Assembly (NCBI RefSeq): GCF_027484705.1
Contig: NZ_JAIXSL010000024.1
Span: 62,001 to 126,000 of the forward strand
Length of the DNA stretch: 64,000 bases
Source: Flavobacterium sp.
GTDB taxonomy: Bacteria; Bacteroidota; Bacteroidia; Flavobacteriales; Flavobacteriaceae
Direction of reading: 5' to 3'
Part shown: one piece after another, positions 48,118-58,344 of the stretch
Layout of the letters: every line of letters begins with the position of its first letter
Position numbering within the stretch: the first letter of the stretch is position 1
Translations under genes and position numbers: made by a program
The notes under the pieces: model-generated
What the model was told of the DNA's origin: nothing
The model's input: the letters and a program-made list of their open reading frames with translations, nothing else
The model's database searches: none

Positions 48118-48259
48118 ATTCAGGCTATTTTTTGACAAAAGTAGGATTTTAATTGAAATCCGAGCAAGTATTACGATGCGAATTGTATGGAGTGAAACAA
48201 AATAAATTGGCAATTAATTTCACAACGATTAAGCACGCAAAATTATTAACTTTGCTGCC

Positions 48260-49384
48260 ATGAAAAAAGTATATCTCGACAACGCAGCCACGACTTTCAT
48301 TCATTCTGAAGTGATTGCTGAAATGACACGTGTGATGCATGAAGATTATGGAAATCCTTCGTCTACGCATAGTTTCGGACGTCAAGCGAAAAGTGTTCTG
48401 GAGCTTGCTAGAAAATCCATAGCCAAAGCAATCCAAGCCACATCGCAGGAAATCGTGTTTACTTCGGGTGGCACGGAATCCAACAATTGGGTGTTGCGTT
48501 CGGCAGTTTCAAATTTGAAAATAGAACGGATTATTTCGAGTAAAATTGAGCATCATGCCGTGTTGCACCTGCTCGATGCTTTGCAGGATGAATTTAAAAT
48601 CGAAATCGATTATGTCAACCTATTGCCCAACGGTGAAGTCGATGTGACGCATTTGGTGACACTGCTTTCAGATAACAAAAAAACACTCGTGTCGCTGATG
48701 CACGTCAATAATGAAATCGGAACTGTACTCGATTTGGCGCTTATCGGCAGAATCTGCAGACAGCACCTGGCCTATTTCCATTCTGATACAGTACAATCGA
48801 TTGGAAAAACTTCTTTTGACCTGCAGGAACTTCCGGTAGATTTTATCGTGGCCAGTGCGCATAAATTTCACGGCCCGAAAGGCGTCGGTTTCGTATTTAT
48901 TCGTAAAGGATTGGCCATCCAACCGCTTTTGTTTGGTGGTGAACAAGAGAAAGGTTTGCGCCCGGGTACGGAATCAATTCACAATATAGCCGGAATGGCC
49001 AAAGCACTCGAACTTTCATACGAGCATTTGGAAGCGAATCAAAAGGATATTGCGGATTTGAAATCCTATACCGTAACGCAGTTCCAACAACATTTTCCTG
49101 ATTTTAAAATCAACGGTAACCCCAACGGGTTTTACAACATCATCAATATTCAACTTCCCTTTTCAGAAGATAAAACAACGATGATCTTATTCCATCTCGA
49201 TATGAAAGGCATTGCGGTTTCTCGTGGTAGCGCTTGTCAATCGGGAAGTATCAAACCTTCGCACGTGCTGGCGGAAATACTCAGCGATGATGATCTCAGA
49301 AAACCTTCGCTGCGCATTTCGCTCAGCCATCAGAATACAACCGCCGATATTGATTATTTAATTGAAGTGCTAAAAAGCCTCTGA
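48260..49384 (+). CDS. Cysteine desulfurase (NifS/IscS family)
   Basis: YLDNAATTFIHSEV, GNPSSTHSFGRQAK, FTSGGTESNNWV, VASAHKFHGPKGVGFVFIRKG, SRGSACQSGS. Confidence 0.93.
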   Translation: MKKVYLDNAATTFIHSEVIAEMTRVMHEDYGNPSSTHSFGRQAKSVLELARKSIAKAIQATSQEIVFTSGGTESNNWVLRSAVSNLKIERIISSKIEHHAVLHLLDALQDEFKIEIDYVNLLPNGEVDVTHLVTLLSDNKKTLVSLMHVNNEIGTVLDLALIGRICRQHLAYFHSDTVQSIGKTSFDLQELPVDFIVASAHKFHGPKGVGFVFIRKGLAIQPLLFGGEQEKGLRPGTESIHNIAGMAKALELSYEHLEANQKDIADLKSYTVTQFQQHFPDFKINGNPNGFYNIINIQLPFSEDKTTMILFHLDMKGIAVSRGSACQSGSIKPSHVLAEILSDDDLRKPSLRISLSHQNTTADIDYLIEVLKSL

Positions 49385-49447
49385 CGACATATTTTTTGTA
49401 GACATATCCAAAATAAAAGTATGTTTGCCCAAACTAAAACCAAACCC

Positions 49448-50083
49448 ATGAAAAAATTACTCGCCTTAGCGCTTTTTGCATTTTGTTTTTCGATGACTAC
49501 TTCTGCTCAGGATAAAGGAAAAGTAGAATTCGGAATTAATATTGGTTACAACGGCTCAACGATTTCAAATTCAAAAAATAGTGCTGCACGAGGCAGTGGT
49601 ATAAATTTGGGTTTCGCAGCCGATTATTATTTCTCAAAAAGATGGAGTATCAAAGGAAAGTTGATCTATGACCAAAAAGGCTGGAATGATGGCTATATTA
49701 CTTTCTTTAATGAATTTGACCCAAGTATACCTGGAAACATTTATACAACGGATTTTAATTTAAATTACCTGACCATTCCGGTGATGGCCAATTGGCATTT
49801 CGGAAGAACAAAAAATTGGTATTTAAACTTCGGGCCTTATGTCGGTTTTCTGATGAATGCCAAAGAAACCAAATTTGGGACTGATCTTAAAGACGGCTTC
49901 AACACTACCGATTTCGGACTTTCAGTAGGTATTGGCGTTAAAATCCCGGTATCGGATAAATTGAAAATTTCCTTGGAATACGACGGACAGGATGGTTTTA
50001 CACAGGTTTTCAAACAATCGGACGGAACCATTACCAACAGCCGTTTCAGCTTGAATGTAGGCGTTAACTTTCTTTTGAAATAG
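49448..50083 (+). CDS. Outer-membrane beta-barrel protein (PorT-like)
   Basis: ORF 49421..50083; signal peptide MKKLLALALFAFCFSMTTSAQ; alternating strands; terminal SRFSLNVGVNFLLK*. Confidence 0.8.
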   Translation: MKKLLALALFAFCFSMTTSAQDKGKVEFGINIGYNGSTISNSKNSAARGSGINLGFAADYYFSKRWSIKGKLIYDQKGWNDGYITFFNEFDPSIPGNIYTTDFNLNYLTIPVMANWHFGRTKNWYLNFGPYVGFLMNAKETKFGTDLKDGFNTTDFGLSVGIGVKIPVSDKLKISLEYDGQDGFTQVFKQSDGTITNSRFSLNVGVNFLLK

Positions 50084-50103
50084 ATCCCAATCACTATAAA
50101 AAC

Positions 50104-50141
50104 AGCCACGAACGCACCGTTTAATTTGTGCGTTCGTGGCT
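50104..50141. terminator. Bidirectional terminator
   Basis: AGCCACGAACGCAC-cgtttaattt-GTGCGTTCGTGGCT, 14-bp perfect stem between convergent genes. Confidence 0.88.
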
Positions 50142-50163
50142 AATTTATTTCAAAATTTCAGAT

Positions 50164-51555
50164 TTATTTTACTAAAACAAGGTATTTCCAAGGTGCTAAT
50201 GTAATGACATCATCGCCTTTCAATTCGTAATCTGTGTTTGAAAACAACTCTTTATATTTTCCTTTCTGGTATTGGGAATTTAAAGTTACGGTAACGGGTT
50301 TGTCGCTATAATTGATGATCGGAATCACCTGATTGTTGTCTTTAGTTCTTGAAAATGAAATCACCTGTTCGGGTTTGTCATTAAAAATACGGATCATGAC
50401 GCCGCCTTGCTTGCCGTTCCAGAGTGCATGGTTTTTATGTTTCAGATCGAACAAAGTTTTAAACAACGATTCATAAGGCATCTTGCTCCAGTCGATTAAA
50501 TCTTTATCAAAAAATTTCAACGAGCGGTCGAGTCCGGCTTCTTGTCCGCCATACACGAGCGGCATCCCATTGATCGTACCGCATAAAACCATTGAAGCTT
50601 CTAATCCTGCACCGAAATTGGCTTTCTGGTTGCCGTTCCAGGAATTCATGTCGTGGTTGTCGGTAAACACCATGCGGTAACCATCACGCGGGAACGTACT
50701 CACATCATGCGCCATATATTCAATCAATCCGCCTAAAGGTTTATGGTCGCGCGTTACGGCAGCCATTTTGTCCCACAAAGTCCAGGAATAGGTCATGTCA
50801 AAAGCTTTTTTGTGCAAATCGCGCGATTCCCATTCGCCGAGCATGAAAACCGGTTTCACCGCATCCATTTCCACTCTAGCATTGTCCCAGAAATCTGTTG
50901 GAACAAATCCCGCAGTATCGCAACGATAACCATCGATGTCCAAATCCTTAACCCAATACACAAGCGCTTGAGTCATGTATTTACGCAATCCGGGTTGTTC
51001 GTAATCAAAGTCAATCACATCATCCCAATCGTACCATGGCGTTGGCTGAAAATGACCTTCAGGTGTTTTAGAATACCAATCCGGATGTTCCTTCGCGAGT
51101 GGATTGTCCCATGAGGAATGGTTCGCGACCCAATCAACAATCATATGCATGCCCATGCTGTGGATTTTGTTGACCAAAGCTTTGAAATCTTCTTTAGTAC
51201 CGAATTCAGGATTGACGCCATAATAATCTTTCACAGAATAATAACTGCCTAAAGTGCCTTTTCTTTTCTCGACGCCAATCGGATGGATCGGCATCAGCCA
51301 GATGATATCAACGCCCATCGCTTTGAGTCTGGGCAAATGCGCTTCGAAGGCTTTGAAGGTTCCTTCTGGTGTAAATTGCCGGACATTGACTTCATAAATC
51401 GTAGCATTCTTGCTCCATTCCGGGTGTTTGAGTTCTACATATTCATGGGGCTGGTATCTAGAATCATCGGTTGCGGTTTCTTTTTTTGCGGAGGTGTTGC
51501 ATCCCAACAGCGTAATCAGAAGCAGGGAAACTGCGGCTTTGCAGAGTATGTTCAT
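50164..51555 (-). CDS. Alpha-amylase family (GH13) lipoprotein
   Basis: LLITLLGCNTS lipobox; GVDIIWLMPIHPIG, MIVDWVANHSSWDNP, DGYRCDTAGFVP, FMLGEWESRDLH, FTDNHDMNSW. Confidence 0.9.
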   Translation of the reverse strand: MNILCKAAVSLLLITLLGCNTSAKKETATDDSRYQPHEYVELKHPEWSKNATIYEVNVRQFTPEGTFKAFEAHLPRLKAMGVDIIWLMPIHPIGVEKRKGTLGSYYSVKDYYGVNPEFGTKEDFKALVNKIHSMGMHMIVDWVANHSSWDNPLAKEHPDWYSKTPEGHFQPTPWYDWDDVIDFDYEQPGLRKYMTQALVYWVKDLDIDGYRCDTAGFVPTDFWDNARVEMDAVKPVFMLGEWESRDLHKKAFDMTYSWTLWDKMAAVTRDHKPLGGLIEYMAHDVSTFPRDGYRMVFTDNHDMNSWNGNQKANFGAGLEASMVLCGTINGMPLVYGGQEAGLDRSLKFFDKDLIDWSKMPYESLFKTLFDLKHKNHALWNGKQGGVMIRIFNDKPEQVISFSRTKDNNQVIPIINYSDKPVTVTLNSQYQKGKYKELFSNTDYELKGDDVITLAPWKYLVLVK

Positions 51556-51600
51556 AGCAATTATTTTATTTTCATAAAGATATTATTTTTTTGAAATAAA

Positions 51601-51630
51601 AAAATCCGCCCTACGAATAAAGCGGATTTT
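51601..51630 (-). terminator. Intrinsic terminator downstream of the DUF4440-like gene
   Basis: AAAATCCGC...GCGGATTTT stem. Confidence 0.7.
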
Positions 51631-51649
51631 CCTAGATTTACGATTGAAA

Positions 51650-52141
51650 CTATTTCCCTGCAGGCATGGCGGGCATATCAGAATTGTAGCAATCCCGATG
51701 CAATTTCCAGACGCCATCTTCCTTTTTGTAGATTTCTAAGGATTTACCTGTGTCTACTGTTTTACCATTTTGATCCATAAAAGTCCAGGTGTTTTCAGCA
51801 GCGAGCATATTTTCGTCGCCCCATACTTCTATGGTATTGATAGTGATTTGCATCATCGGACCTTTCATCCATGAACCAAATAGTTTTTGAATGTTGGCTC
51901 TTCCTTCAACCGTTTTGTCGTTCGGTTGCATGAACTTAGCATCATTCGTGTAGCAATTTGCTAATCCGACAGAGTCTTTAGAATTTAAAGCTTCTACGAA
52001 AATTTTTGATCGTGCTTCTACTTCTGTTTTTGCCGCAGCGGCATCGAATGTCTGTTGGGTATGAGCAGCTTCTTTTTTACAACTAGTTGTCAAGACAAAA
52101 CTTGCAACCACAAGTACTAATGATAAAATTCTTTTTTTCAT
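51650..52141 (-). CDS. SnoaL-like/DUF4440 lipoprotein
   Basis: Lipobox MKKRILSLVLVVASFVLTTSC; VEALNSKDSVGLANCYTNDAKFMQPNDKTVEGRANIQKLFGSWM. Confidence 0.75.
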   Translation of the reverse strand: MKKRILSLVLVVASFVLTTSCKKEAAHTQQTFDAAAAKTEVEARSKIFVEALNSKDSVGLANCYTNDAKFMQPNDKTVEGRANIQKLFGSWMKGPMMQITINTIEVWGDENMLAAENTWTFMDQNGKTVDTGKSLEIYKKEDGVWKLHRDCYNSDMPAMPAGK

Positions 52142-52258
52142 AATCATATTAATTAAAGTTAGAATGAATTGCAGAGTAAATTTAACTTATTCTTTTTGAA
52201 TGCGTTAGTGTTTTTTAAATCATGAATATTTATTTTTAAGCTTAATTGTTATCCTGAA

Positions 52259-53809
52259 TCACTGCTTAACCACTTTTATAGTTTTGTTTTGTTTTTCAAA
52301 GGATAGAAAATATATGCCATTTTGAAAAGTACTGAAGTCAATAGTTTCTCCAGGATTTTCGTTGGTGTATACTATTTGACCTTGAAGATTTACAACTTTA
52401 ATTTTTTCGTTTTTGATAGTGAAATCGATATGCAAAAAGGATGTCACTGGATTTGGATAGACAGTTACTCCATTCATACTAAAATTTGTTACATTAAAAG
52501 TGTTTTGAAATTCATAACAACCCATATCAATGGTTCCGTTTGATAATCGAACGATTCCGTCCTTGTCGAGCAATGGTGCGTTGCTCAGTGTTCCTGAATT
52601 TAGAGCATCACTCGTGGCTTGTAGATGAAAATCAGCAATGACTGGATTTGAGGAAGCTAACATAAAACCTGCATTTCCGACACTGTTGGTAGTGCCTATT
52701 GGACTTGCAAGGGTTTCATTGGCAGTAAACAAATTATATTGTGAGGTGGTGTTTGAAGTTGTTGCAGCATAAGCAAAAATGGGAGGAATATCAGTATCTG
52801 GAGCTGCAATATTATTGAGATACGTGATGTTTGAAGCGTCAAATGCAGTAAGTTCTCCCTCTCTCGTAAAAGGAGATTGACAATTTTTATAACAAGTATT
52901 GTTCACGATAATCACATTATCGCTTTCATAACAATGAATGCCTCGACCGCCATTATCAAAAATTAAATTATTGGCGATATAGGTTTGCGCAGTATAAATG
53001 CCGAGTGTTGAGCCGTTTTGCGTGTTTCTTCCATCATCGATAATAATTCCGTTGCCATCGGTAATGCTTCCAACGGCGAAGAATGGAATGTAATTTTCAT
53101 TTCGATAACAGGTGTTTCCTACAATATAATTTTTGATTCCAGTAAAGGTATCAGAATTCCAGTTTTGATACATCGAAATACCGCTATTGTCATAAGGCGA
53201 ATACCAGCCGCATTCTGAAACTGTATTATTTTCGATGGTGGTGTAATCGGCATTGTAAGTGTATATTCCGCCGCCGCCGCATTTGGAAACGGTACAATTT
53301 CGTACAATATTATGATGTGGTTTATTCGCATCGTTGTTATATTCGGGTACAATTCCAATTCCGTTTCCTGAAGTTGAAGGATTACTCGTGTTTAATTGTT
53401 GAGATTGTGCATATTCAAGCGAAATATTATCGTTATTGCCAATAATTGTTATGCCTTCTACAGTGATATAATCTGCTCCTTGTAGTGCAATTCCTCCCCA
53501 ATTGTTACCAAACATTTTCAAAATGGGTGTTTCGCCCGGAAAATTAGTATACGTAATTCTACTGGCTTCCGTGCCGGAGTTGTATATGTTGAGAATGTTG
53601 TTGTTGGGAAGGGAACTGGTATGAATTCCATTCATTAGAAAAACAGTATCGCCCGGAATTGTTAAGCTAGCAGCATAATCTAAAGTTTGAAATGGAGTGG
53701 ATGAAGAAAGCCCATTATTGTTATCATTTCCTGTTGGACTCACATAATAATTTATTGCAAAAGTAGGTGTCAATACAACTGCAAAAAGAAAAAGGAATAT
53801 TCTTTTCAT
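52259..53809 (-). CDS. Right-handed parallel beta-helix protein with T9SS sorting domain
   Basis: YYVSPTGNDNNNGLSSSTPFQTLDYAAS; NxxxxNxxxN helix rungs; C-term VTVYPNPVTSFLHI...FQNGIYFLSFEKQNKTIKVVKQ. Confidence 0.85.
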   Translation of the reverse strand: MKRIFLFLFAVVLTPTFAINYYVSPTGNDNNNGLSSSTPFQTLDYAASLTIPGDTVFLMNGIHTSSLPNNNILNIYNSGTEASRITYTNFPGETPILKMFGNNWGGIALQGADYITVEGITIIGNNDNISLEYAQSQQLNTSNPSTSGNGIGIVPEYNNDANKPHHNIVRNCTVSKCGGGGIYTYNADYTTIENNTVSECGWYSPYDNSGISMYQNWNSDTFTGIKNYIVGNTCYRNENYIPFFAVGSITDGNGIIIDDGRNTQNGSTLGIYTAQTYIANNLIFDNGGRGIHCYESDNVIIVNNTCYKNCQSPFTREGELTAFDASNITYLNNIAAPDTDIPPIFAYAATTSNTTSQYNLFTANETLASPIGTTNSVGNAGFMLASSNPVIADFHLQATSDALNSGTLSNAPLLDKDGIVRLSNGTIDMGCYEFQNTFNVTNFSMNGVTVYPNPVTSFLHIDFTIKNEKIKVVNLQGQIVYTNENPGETIDFSTFQNGIYFLSFEKQNKTIKVVKQ

Positions 53810-53981
53810 AACATTGCTATTTAGATTTAGTAAAAGATTTTTGGCAAATCAAATATCTGACAATTAAGCGAATAAATGAATTCAACAGCGGTTATTTTCC
53901 CATATTATTTCAAAAAAAAACCGTCCTGCTTTCACAAAACGGATTAATCTTAAAGTCTTATCGTCTTAAAATCTCTCGATC

Positions 53982-55370
53982 TTATAAGTGAATCACTTCG
54001 CCGTAAGCGTCGGCCACAGCTTCCATTACAGCCTCGCTCATCGTTGGATGCGGGTGAATGGCTTTCAAAATATCGTGACCGGTAGTTTCTAATTTACGCG
54101 CTACAACCGCCTCCGCAATCATGTCGGTAACGCCGGCACCAATCATGTGACATCCTAACCATTCGCCATATTTCGCATCAAAAATCACTTTGACGAAACC
54201 GTCCGGAGTCCCGGCTGCTTTGGCTTTTCCTGAAGCCGTGAACGGGAATTTTCCGATTTTTAATTCGTATCCTTTTTCTTTAGCTTGTTTTTCAGTCAAA
54301 CCCACCGAAGCGATTTCAGGTGTTGCATAAGTACAACCCGGAACATTTCCGTAATCGATTGGTTGAACATGCAATCCTGCGATTTTCTCCACACAATTGA
54401 TGCCTTCCGCAGAAGCGACGTGCGCCAGAGCTTGCCCGGGCGTTACATCACCAATCGCATAATAGCCAGGAATGTTTGTTTGGTTGTAAGCGTTGACTAA
54501 AATCTTGTCTTTGTCCACAGCGATGCCACATTCTTCCAAACCGATATTTTCGATATTGGTTTTGATACCAACAGCAGAAAGCAAAATTTCAGCTTCTAAA
54601 GTTTCTTCGCCTTTGGCCGTTTTCACGGTAGCTTTTACGCCTGAACCGGAAGTATCGATTTTTTCTACAGAAGAAGAAGTCATGATTTTGACGCCCGCTT
54701 TTTTCATCGAACGTTCCATTTGTTTGGAGATGTCTTCGTCTTCAACCGGAACGATGTTCGGCATGAATTCAACAATAGTCACATCAGTCCCCATTGCGTT
54801 GTAAAAATGAGCGAACTCAACACCAATCGCACCTGAGCCTACAATAATCATCGATTTTGGTTGCGTGGGCAAAGTCATCGCCTGACGATAACCGATTACT
54901 TTTTTTCCGTCTTGCGGCAAATTCGGCAATTCGCGCGAACGTGCTCCGGTCGCAATGATGATGTGGTCGGCGGAATATTCGGTGACTTTTCCGTCAGCGG
55001 CAGTCACATCGAGTTTTTTTCCTGGCTTCAATTTTCCAAAACCCTCAATCACATCGATTTTATTTTTTTTCATTAAGAATTGAACGCCTTTGCTCATTCC
55101 GTCAGCCACTGAACGGCTTCTGGCGACTACGGCATTGAAATCCTTATCAAAAGAAGAAACCGACAATCCGTAATCGGAAGCGTGTTTTAGGTAATCAAAA
55201 ACCTGTGCTGATTTGAGCAAGGCTTTCGTCGGGATGCAACCCCAATTGAGGCAAACGCCCCCTAAATTTTCTTTTTCAACCACGGCTACCTTAAAGCCCA
55301 ATTGAGACGCACGGATGGCAGTTACATAACCGCCCGGACCGCTTCCTAAAACAATAATATCGTACTTCAT
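53982..55370 (-). CDS. lpdA: Dihydrolipoyl dehydrogenase
   Basis: VLGSGPGGYVTAIRASQLG, KENLGGVCLNWGCIPTKALLKSA, HPHPTMSEAVMEAVADA. Confidence 0.95.
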   Translation of the reverse strand: MKYDIIVLGSGPGGYVTAIRASQLGFKVAVVEKENLGGVCLNWGCIPTKALLKSAQVFDYLKHASDYGLSVSSFDKDFNAVVARSRSVADGMSKGVQFLMKKNKIDVIEGFGKLKPGKKLDVTAADGKVTEYSADHIIIATGARSRELPNLPQDGKKVIGYRQAMTLPTQPKSMIIVGSGAIGVEFAHFYNAMGTDVTIVEFMPNIVPVEDEDISKQMERSMKKAGVKIMTSSSVEKIDTSGSGVKATVKTAKGEETLEAEILLSAVGIKTNIENIGLEECGIAVDKDKILVNAYNQTNIPGYYAIGDVTPGQALAHVASAEGINCVEKIAGLHVQPIDYGNVPGCTYATPEIASVGLTEKQAKEKGYELKIGKFPFTASGKAKAAGTPDGFVKVIFDAKYGEWLGCHMIGAGVTDMIAEAVVARKLETTGHDILKAIHPHPTMSEAVMEAVADAYGEVIHL

Positions 55371-55463
55371 TTTTACTTGTATTTGCGTGATTTAAATATG
55401 TTGCGAAAATAAGGATTTATTTTTAAAAGTTGTTATATCGAATTAGACATTCGACTTGCGAAT

Positions 55464-56432
55464 TTAAAACGTAATGGTCATCCCAATCACATTGATATCG
55501 TTGAATCTGTTATAGCTATAACTTGTCTTGTATTTGGTTTGATTTGGAACAAGGTGGCTGACTTTCGTTGACTTTGTAATTCTTCTGTCTGCCGCATTTT
55601 TCCCAATCACGTAGCCAATTAAAATACCAAGAGGATAGTCGGATGCCCAATGTACTTGGCCGCTCATCATATTAAAGGCTAGGGCAGCACCAACTGAATA
55701 GCCAACAGGCCGAATCCACTTGAGTTCGGGATAGTTCTGTGCAATTACCGTAATCGTCGCCATATAAGTTGCCATATGCCCGGATGGCATTGCGTCGTAG
55801 TTTGGCGTATTGCCAGCAAAGGCCGAAAAACTTGGGAAAGGCTGCCAAACTCCCCCGTCTTGAGTAGTCGCAATGGGACTTTGTCTGCCTGTGATTCTTT
55901 TGATGGTTTGCGTCGCTACACCCACAGACAAGAGTACTTCAACGAGTTCGCTCGAAGTGTTTAATGCTCTATAATCATCGGGACCAATTTTTCCAACGGC
56001 ATAAAAAAATCCGCTCAAGAGAAGCGTTGTATTGCCCGTTCCAATAAAATAAACTGCAGACGAAGTGCTCGTCGGAAACATTTCAATTCCAAACACTCTT
56101 TTGTAGGTAGAAGATTCATCCCAGCCGCCAATTCGATTGCCAATTCTTTGAGATTCGTCTACTATATTTTGGTCTACTGGAAGTAGCGCAATAGTAGAAC
56201 CAAGGACAATGGCGTCCCATTTTAAGTTTTCTTTTTGAATGGTGAAATTCCCCAGAGCAACAAGGTCGTTTGGAATATTTTTGAAAATATCAAGGAACTT
56301 TGGTTTTTGATAAGTATAAGTTACACCATTGCTGATTTGAAAACTTTGGGTAGAAACAGCAATACTATCTTGTATTTGTGCATGACAAAAAACTACATAA
56401 AAAAGAAAAAGTATGCTAATCGATTTTTTCAT
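55464..56432 (-). CDS. PAP2-superfamily phosphatase, secreted/membrane
   Basis: KRITGRQSPI..., MPSGHMATYMATITVIAQ, HWASDYPLGILIGYVIG. Confidence 0.85.
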   Translation of the reverse strand: MKKSISILFLFYVVFCHAQIQDSIAVSTQSFQISNGVTYTYQKPKFLDIFKNIPNDLVALGNFTIQKENLKWDAIVLGSTIALLPVDQNIVDESQRIGNRIGGWDESSTYKRVFGIEMFPTSTSSAVYFIGTGNTTLLLSGFFYAVGKIGPDDYRALNTSSELVEVLLSVGVATQTIKRITGRQSPIATTQDGGVWQPFPSFSAFAGNTPNYDAMPSGHMATYMATITVIAQNYPELKWIRPVGYSVGAALAFNMMSGQVHWASDYPLGILIGYVIGKNAADRRITKSTKVSHLVPNQTKYKTSYSYNRFNDINVIGMTITF

Positions 56433-56486
56433 ACGTTAGAAATATAGATCTCGGTCACCTAATTTTTCAGTTCCTTACTATAGAAA

Positions 56487-58253
56487 TTATTCACTTGCTA
56501 AACCTTCCAAAGCAAATTGGGAATCGTATAATTTTTTGTAATAGCCGTTTTCTTTTCCTACCAATTCCTGATGCGATCCCTGCTCTACAATCAATCCTTT
56601 GTCCATCAAGACAATCTTATCGGCATTGACAATTGTTGCCAAACGGTGCGCAATCACGATTGATGTTCTTCCGGCCGTAATTTTAGCTGTCGCATTCTGG
56701 ATTAGTTCTTCTGAATAACTGTCGATAGAAGACGTAGCTTCATCCAAAATCAGAATACTCGGATTGCTGACATAAGCGCGCAGGAAAGCAATCAACTGAC
56801 GTTGCCCCGAAGACAACATCACGCCGCGTTCCTTCACATTATAATCATAACCACCCGGCAAACTCATGATAAAATTATGAACGCCGATTTTCTGAGCCGC
56901 CACGATTACTTCTTCTCTTGTAATATCGGAATTGTTGAGCGTGATATTGTTCAGGATTGTATCGGCAAACAAGAACACATCTTGCAACACCACCGCGATT
57001 TGCCTGCGAATGGAACTTAAACTGTATTCAGTAATATTTTTTCCATCAATCGAAATCGAGCCTTTGTCAATCTCGTAAAATCGGTTCAGTAAATTAATGA
57101 TGGTCGATTTTCCGGCTCCGGTCGCTCCGACAATCGCAATGGTTTCACCCGCATTGACTTTGAGATTAATACCTTTGATGATTTCCTCATCCTTGATATA
57201 ACTGAAATGCACGTCATTGAATTCGATGCTTCCCTCAAATTTAGGCGCTTCATGAGTGCCAGTATCCTGAATCTGATCCTGTGTATCGATAATATCAAAA
57301 ACACGATTCGCCGCAATCATGCCCATCTGCATCTCATTGAATTTATCCGCAATCTGGCGCAACGGATTGAACAGCATCCCAATAAACATCGTATACGAAA
57401 ACAAATCTCCGAACGTCGTAAAATGGTCGCCGTTGAGGATTTTAATACCGCCTATCAACACCACAAAACCCAAAGTCAATGAAGTAATAATATCGGCAAT
57501 TGGGAAAAATATCGAGTTGTATAAAATCGTCTTGATCCAAGCTTTGCGGTGCTTGTCATTGATTTCGCTAAACTTCACAGCCTCAATATCCTCGCGGTTA
57601 AACAGCTGAACGATCTTCATGCCCGTGACACGTTCCTGCACAAAGGTGTTCATATTCGCCACTTGGTTCCGAACATCCTCAAAAGCGACTTGCATCTTGC
57701 GCTGGAAAATCCGCGTAAAGAATACTAAAATTGGCATCGCGACAATCACAATCCAGGTCAGTTTCCAGTTCATGTAGAACATAAAAAGCAGCACGACGAA
57801 CATTTTCATCAAATCGCTTAAAATCATAAATAACCCTTGGCTGAAAATCTTGGCAATCTGTTCAATGTCAGAAACCGATCGCGTCACGAGTTGACCAACC
57901 GGCGAATTGTCGTAATACTGCATCCGGAACGTCAGCATGTGCTTGAAAAGTTTGATGCGGATGTCTTTCACAATATCCTGCCCGAGCCAGTTCGCCCAAA
58001 GCACAAAATAAAATTGCGAAAAAACTTCTAGCAAAAGCACAATGCCCATCAAAGTAATGTAGAGCAACAACCCGCTCGCATCGTGGGTTTTGATGTAACC
58101 GTCCACAGTTTGCTTCAGTAAATACGGGCGCAATGCCGCAAACACCGACAGCGAAACCGCAAACGCAATCACGCTGTTGAACCGCCATTGGTAAGGTTTG
58201 GTGTATTTTAGGATTCGTTTGAAAACGAGGGTGTCAAATGCTTTTGCCTTCAT
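56487..58253 (-). CDS. ABC transporter fused permease/ATPase (MsbA-like exporter)
   Basis: Walker A VGATGAGKSTIINLLNRF, signature LSSGQRQLIAFLRA, Walker B ILILDEATSSID. Confidence 0.93.
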   Translation of the reverse strand: MKAKAFDTLVFKRILKYTKPYQWRFNSVIAFAVSLSVFAALRPYLLKQTVDGYIKTHDASGLLLYITLMGIVLLLEVFSQFYFVLWANWLGQDIVKDIRIKLFKHMLTFRMQYYDNSPVGQLVTRSVSDIEQIAKIFSQGLFMILSDLMKMFVVLLFMFYMNWKLTWIVIVAMPILVFFTRIFQRKMQVAFEDVRNQVANMNTFVQERVTGMKIVQLFNREDIEAVKFSEINDKHRKAWIKTILYNSIFFPIADIITSLTLGFVVLIGGIKILNGDHFTTFGDLFSYTMFIGMLFNPLRQIADKFNEMQMGMIAANRVFDIIDTQDQIQDTGTHEAPKFEGSIEFNDVHFSYIKDEEIIKGINLKVNAGETIAIVGATGAGKSTIINLLNRFYEIDKGSISIDGKNITEYSLSSIRRQIAVVLQDVFLFADTILNNITLNNSDITREEVIVAAQKIGVHNFIMSLPGGYDYNVKERGVMLSSGQRQLIAFLRAYVSNPSILILDEATSSIDSYSEELIQNATAKITAGRTSIVIAHRLATIVNADKIVLMDKGLIVEQGSHQELVGKENGYYKKLYDSQFALEGLASE

Positions 58254-58254
58254 A

Positions 58255-58344
58255 TTTATTTAGGAGCCGGGAACCTGCTGTACGCTCTCAATTTTTTGTG
58301 CCGAACGCCGGCACAAAAAGATTTCCGCTGCCATCAGGGCTAGG
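58255..58344 (-). repeat. Intergenic hairpin element family, copy E (encodes truA 3' end)
   Basis: Minus strand: CCTAGCCCTGATGGCAGCGGAAATCTTTTTGTGCCG-gcgtt-CGGCACAAAAAATTGAGAGCGTACAGCAGGTTCCCGGCTCCTAAATAAA. Confidence 0.88.

Noticed and set aside
53910-53945. Possible terminator AAAACCGTCCTG...AAAACGGATT
   Set aside because: Stem is only about 5-6 bp; not strong enough to call
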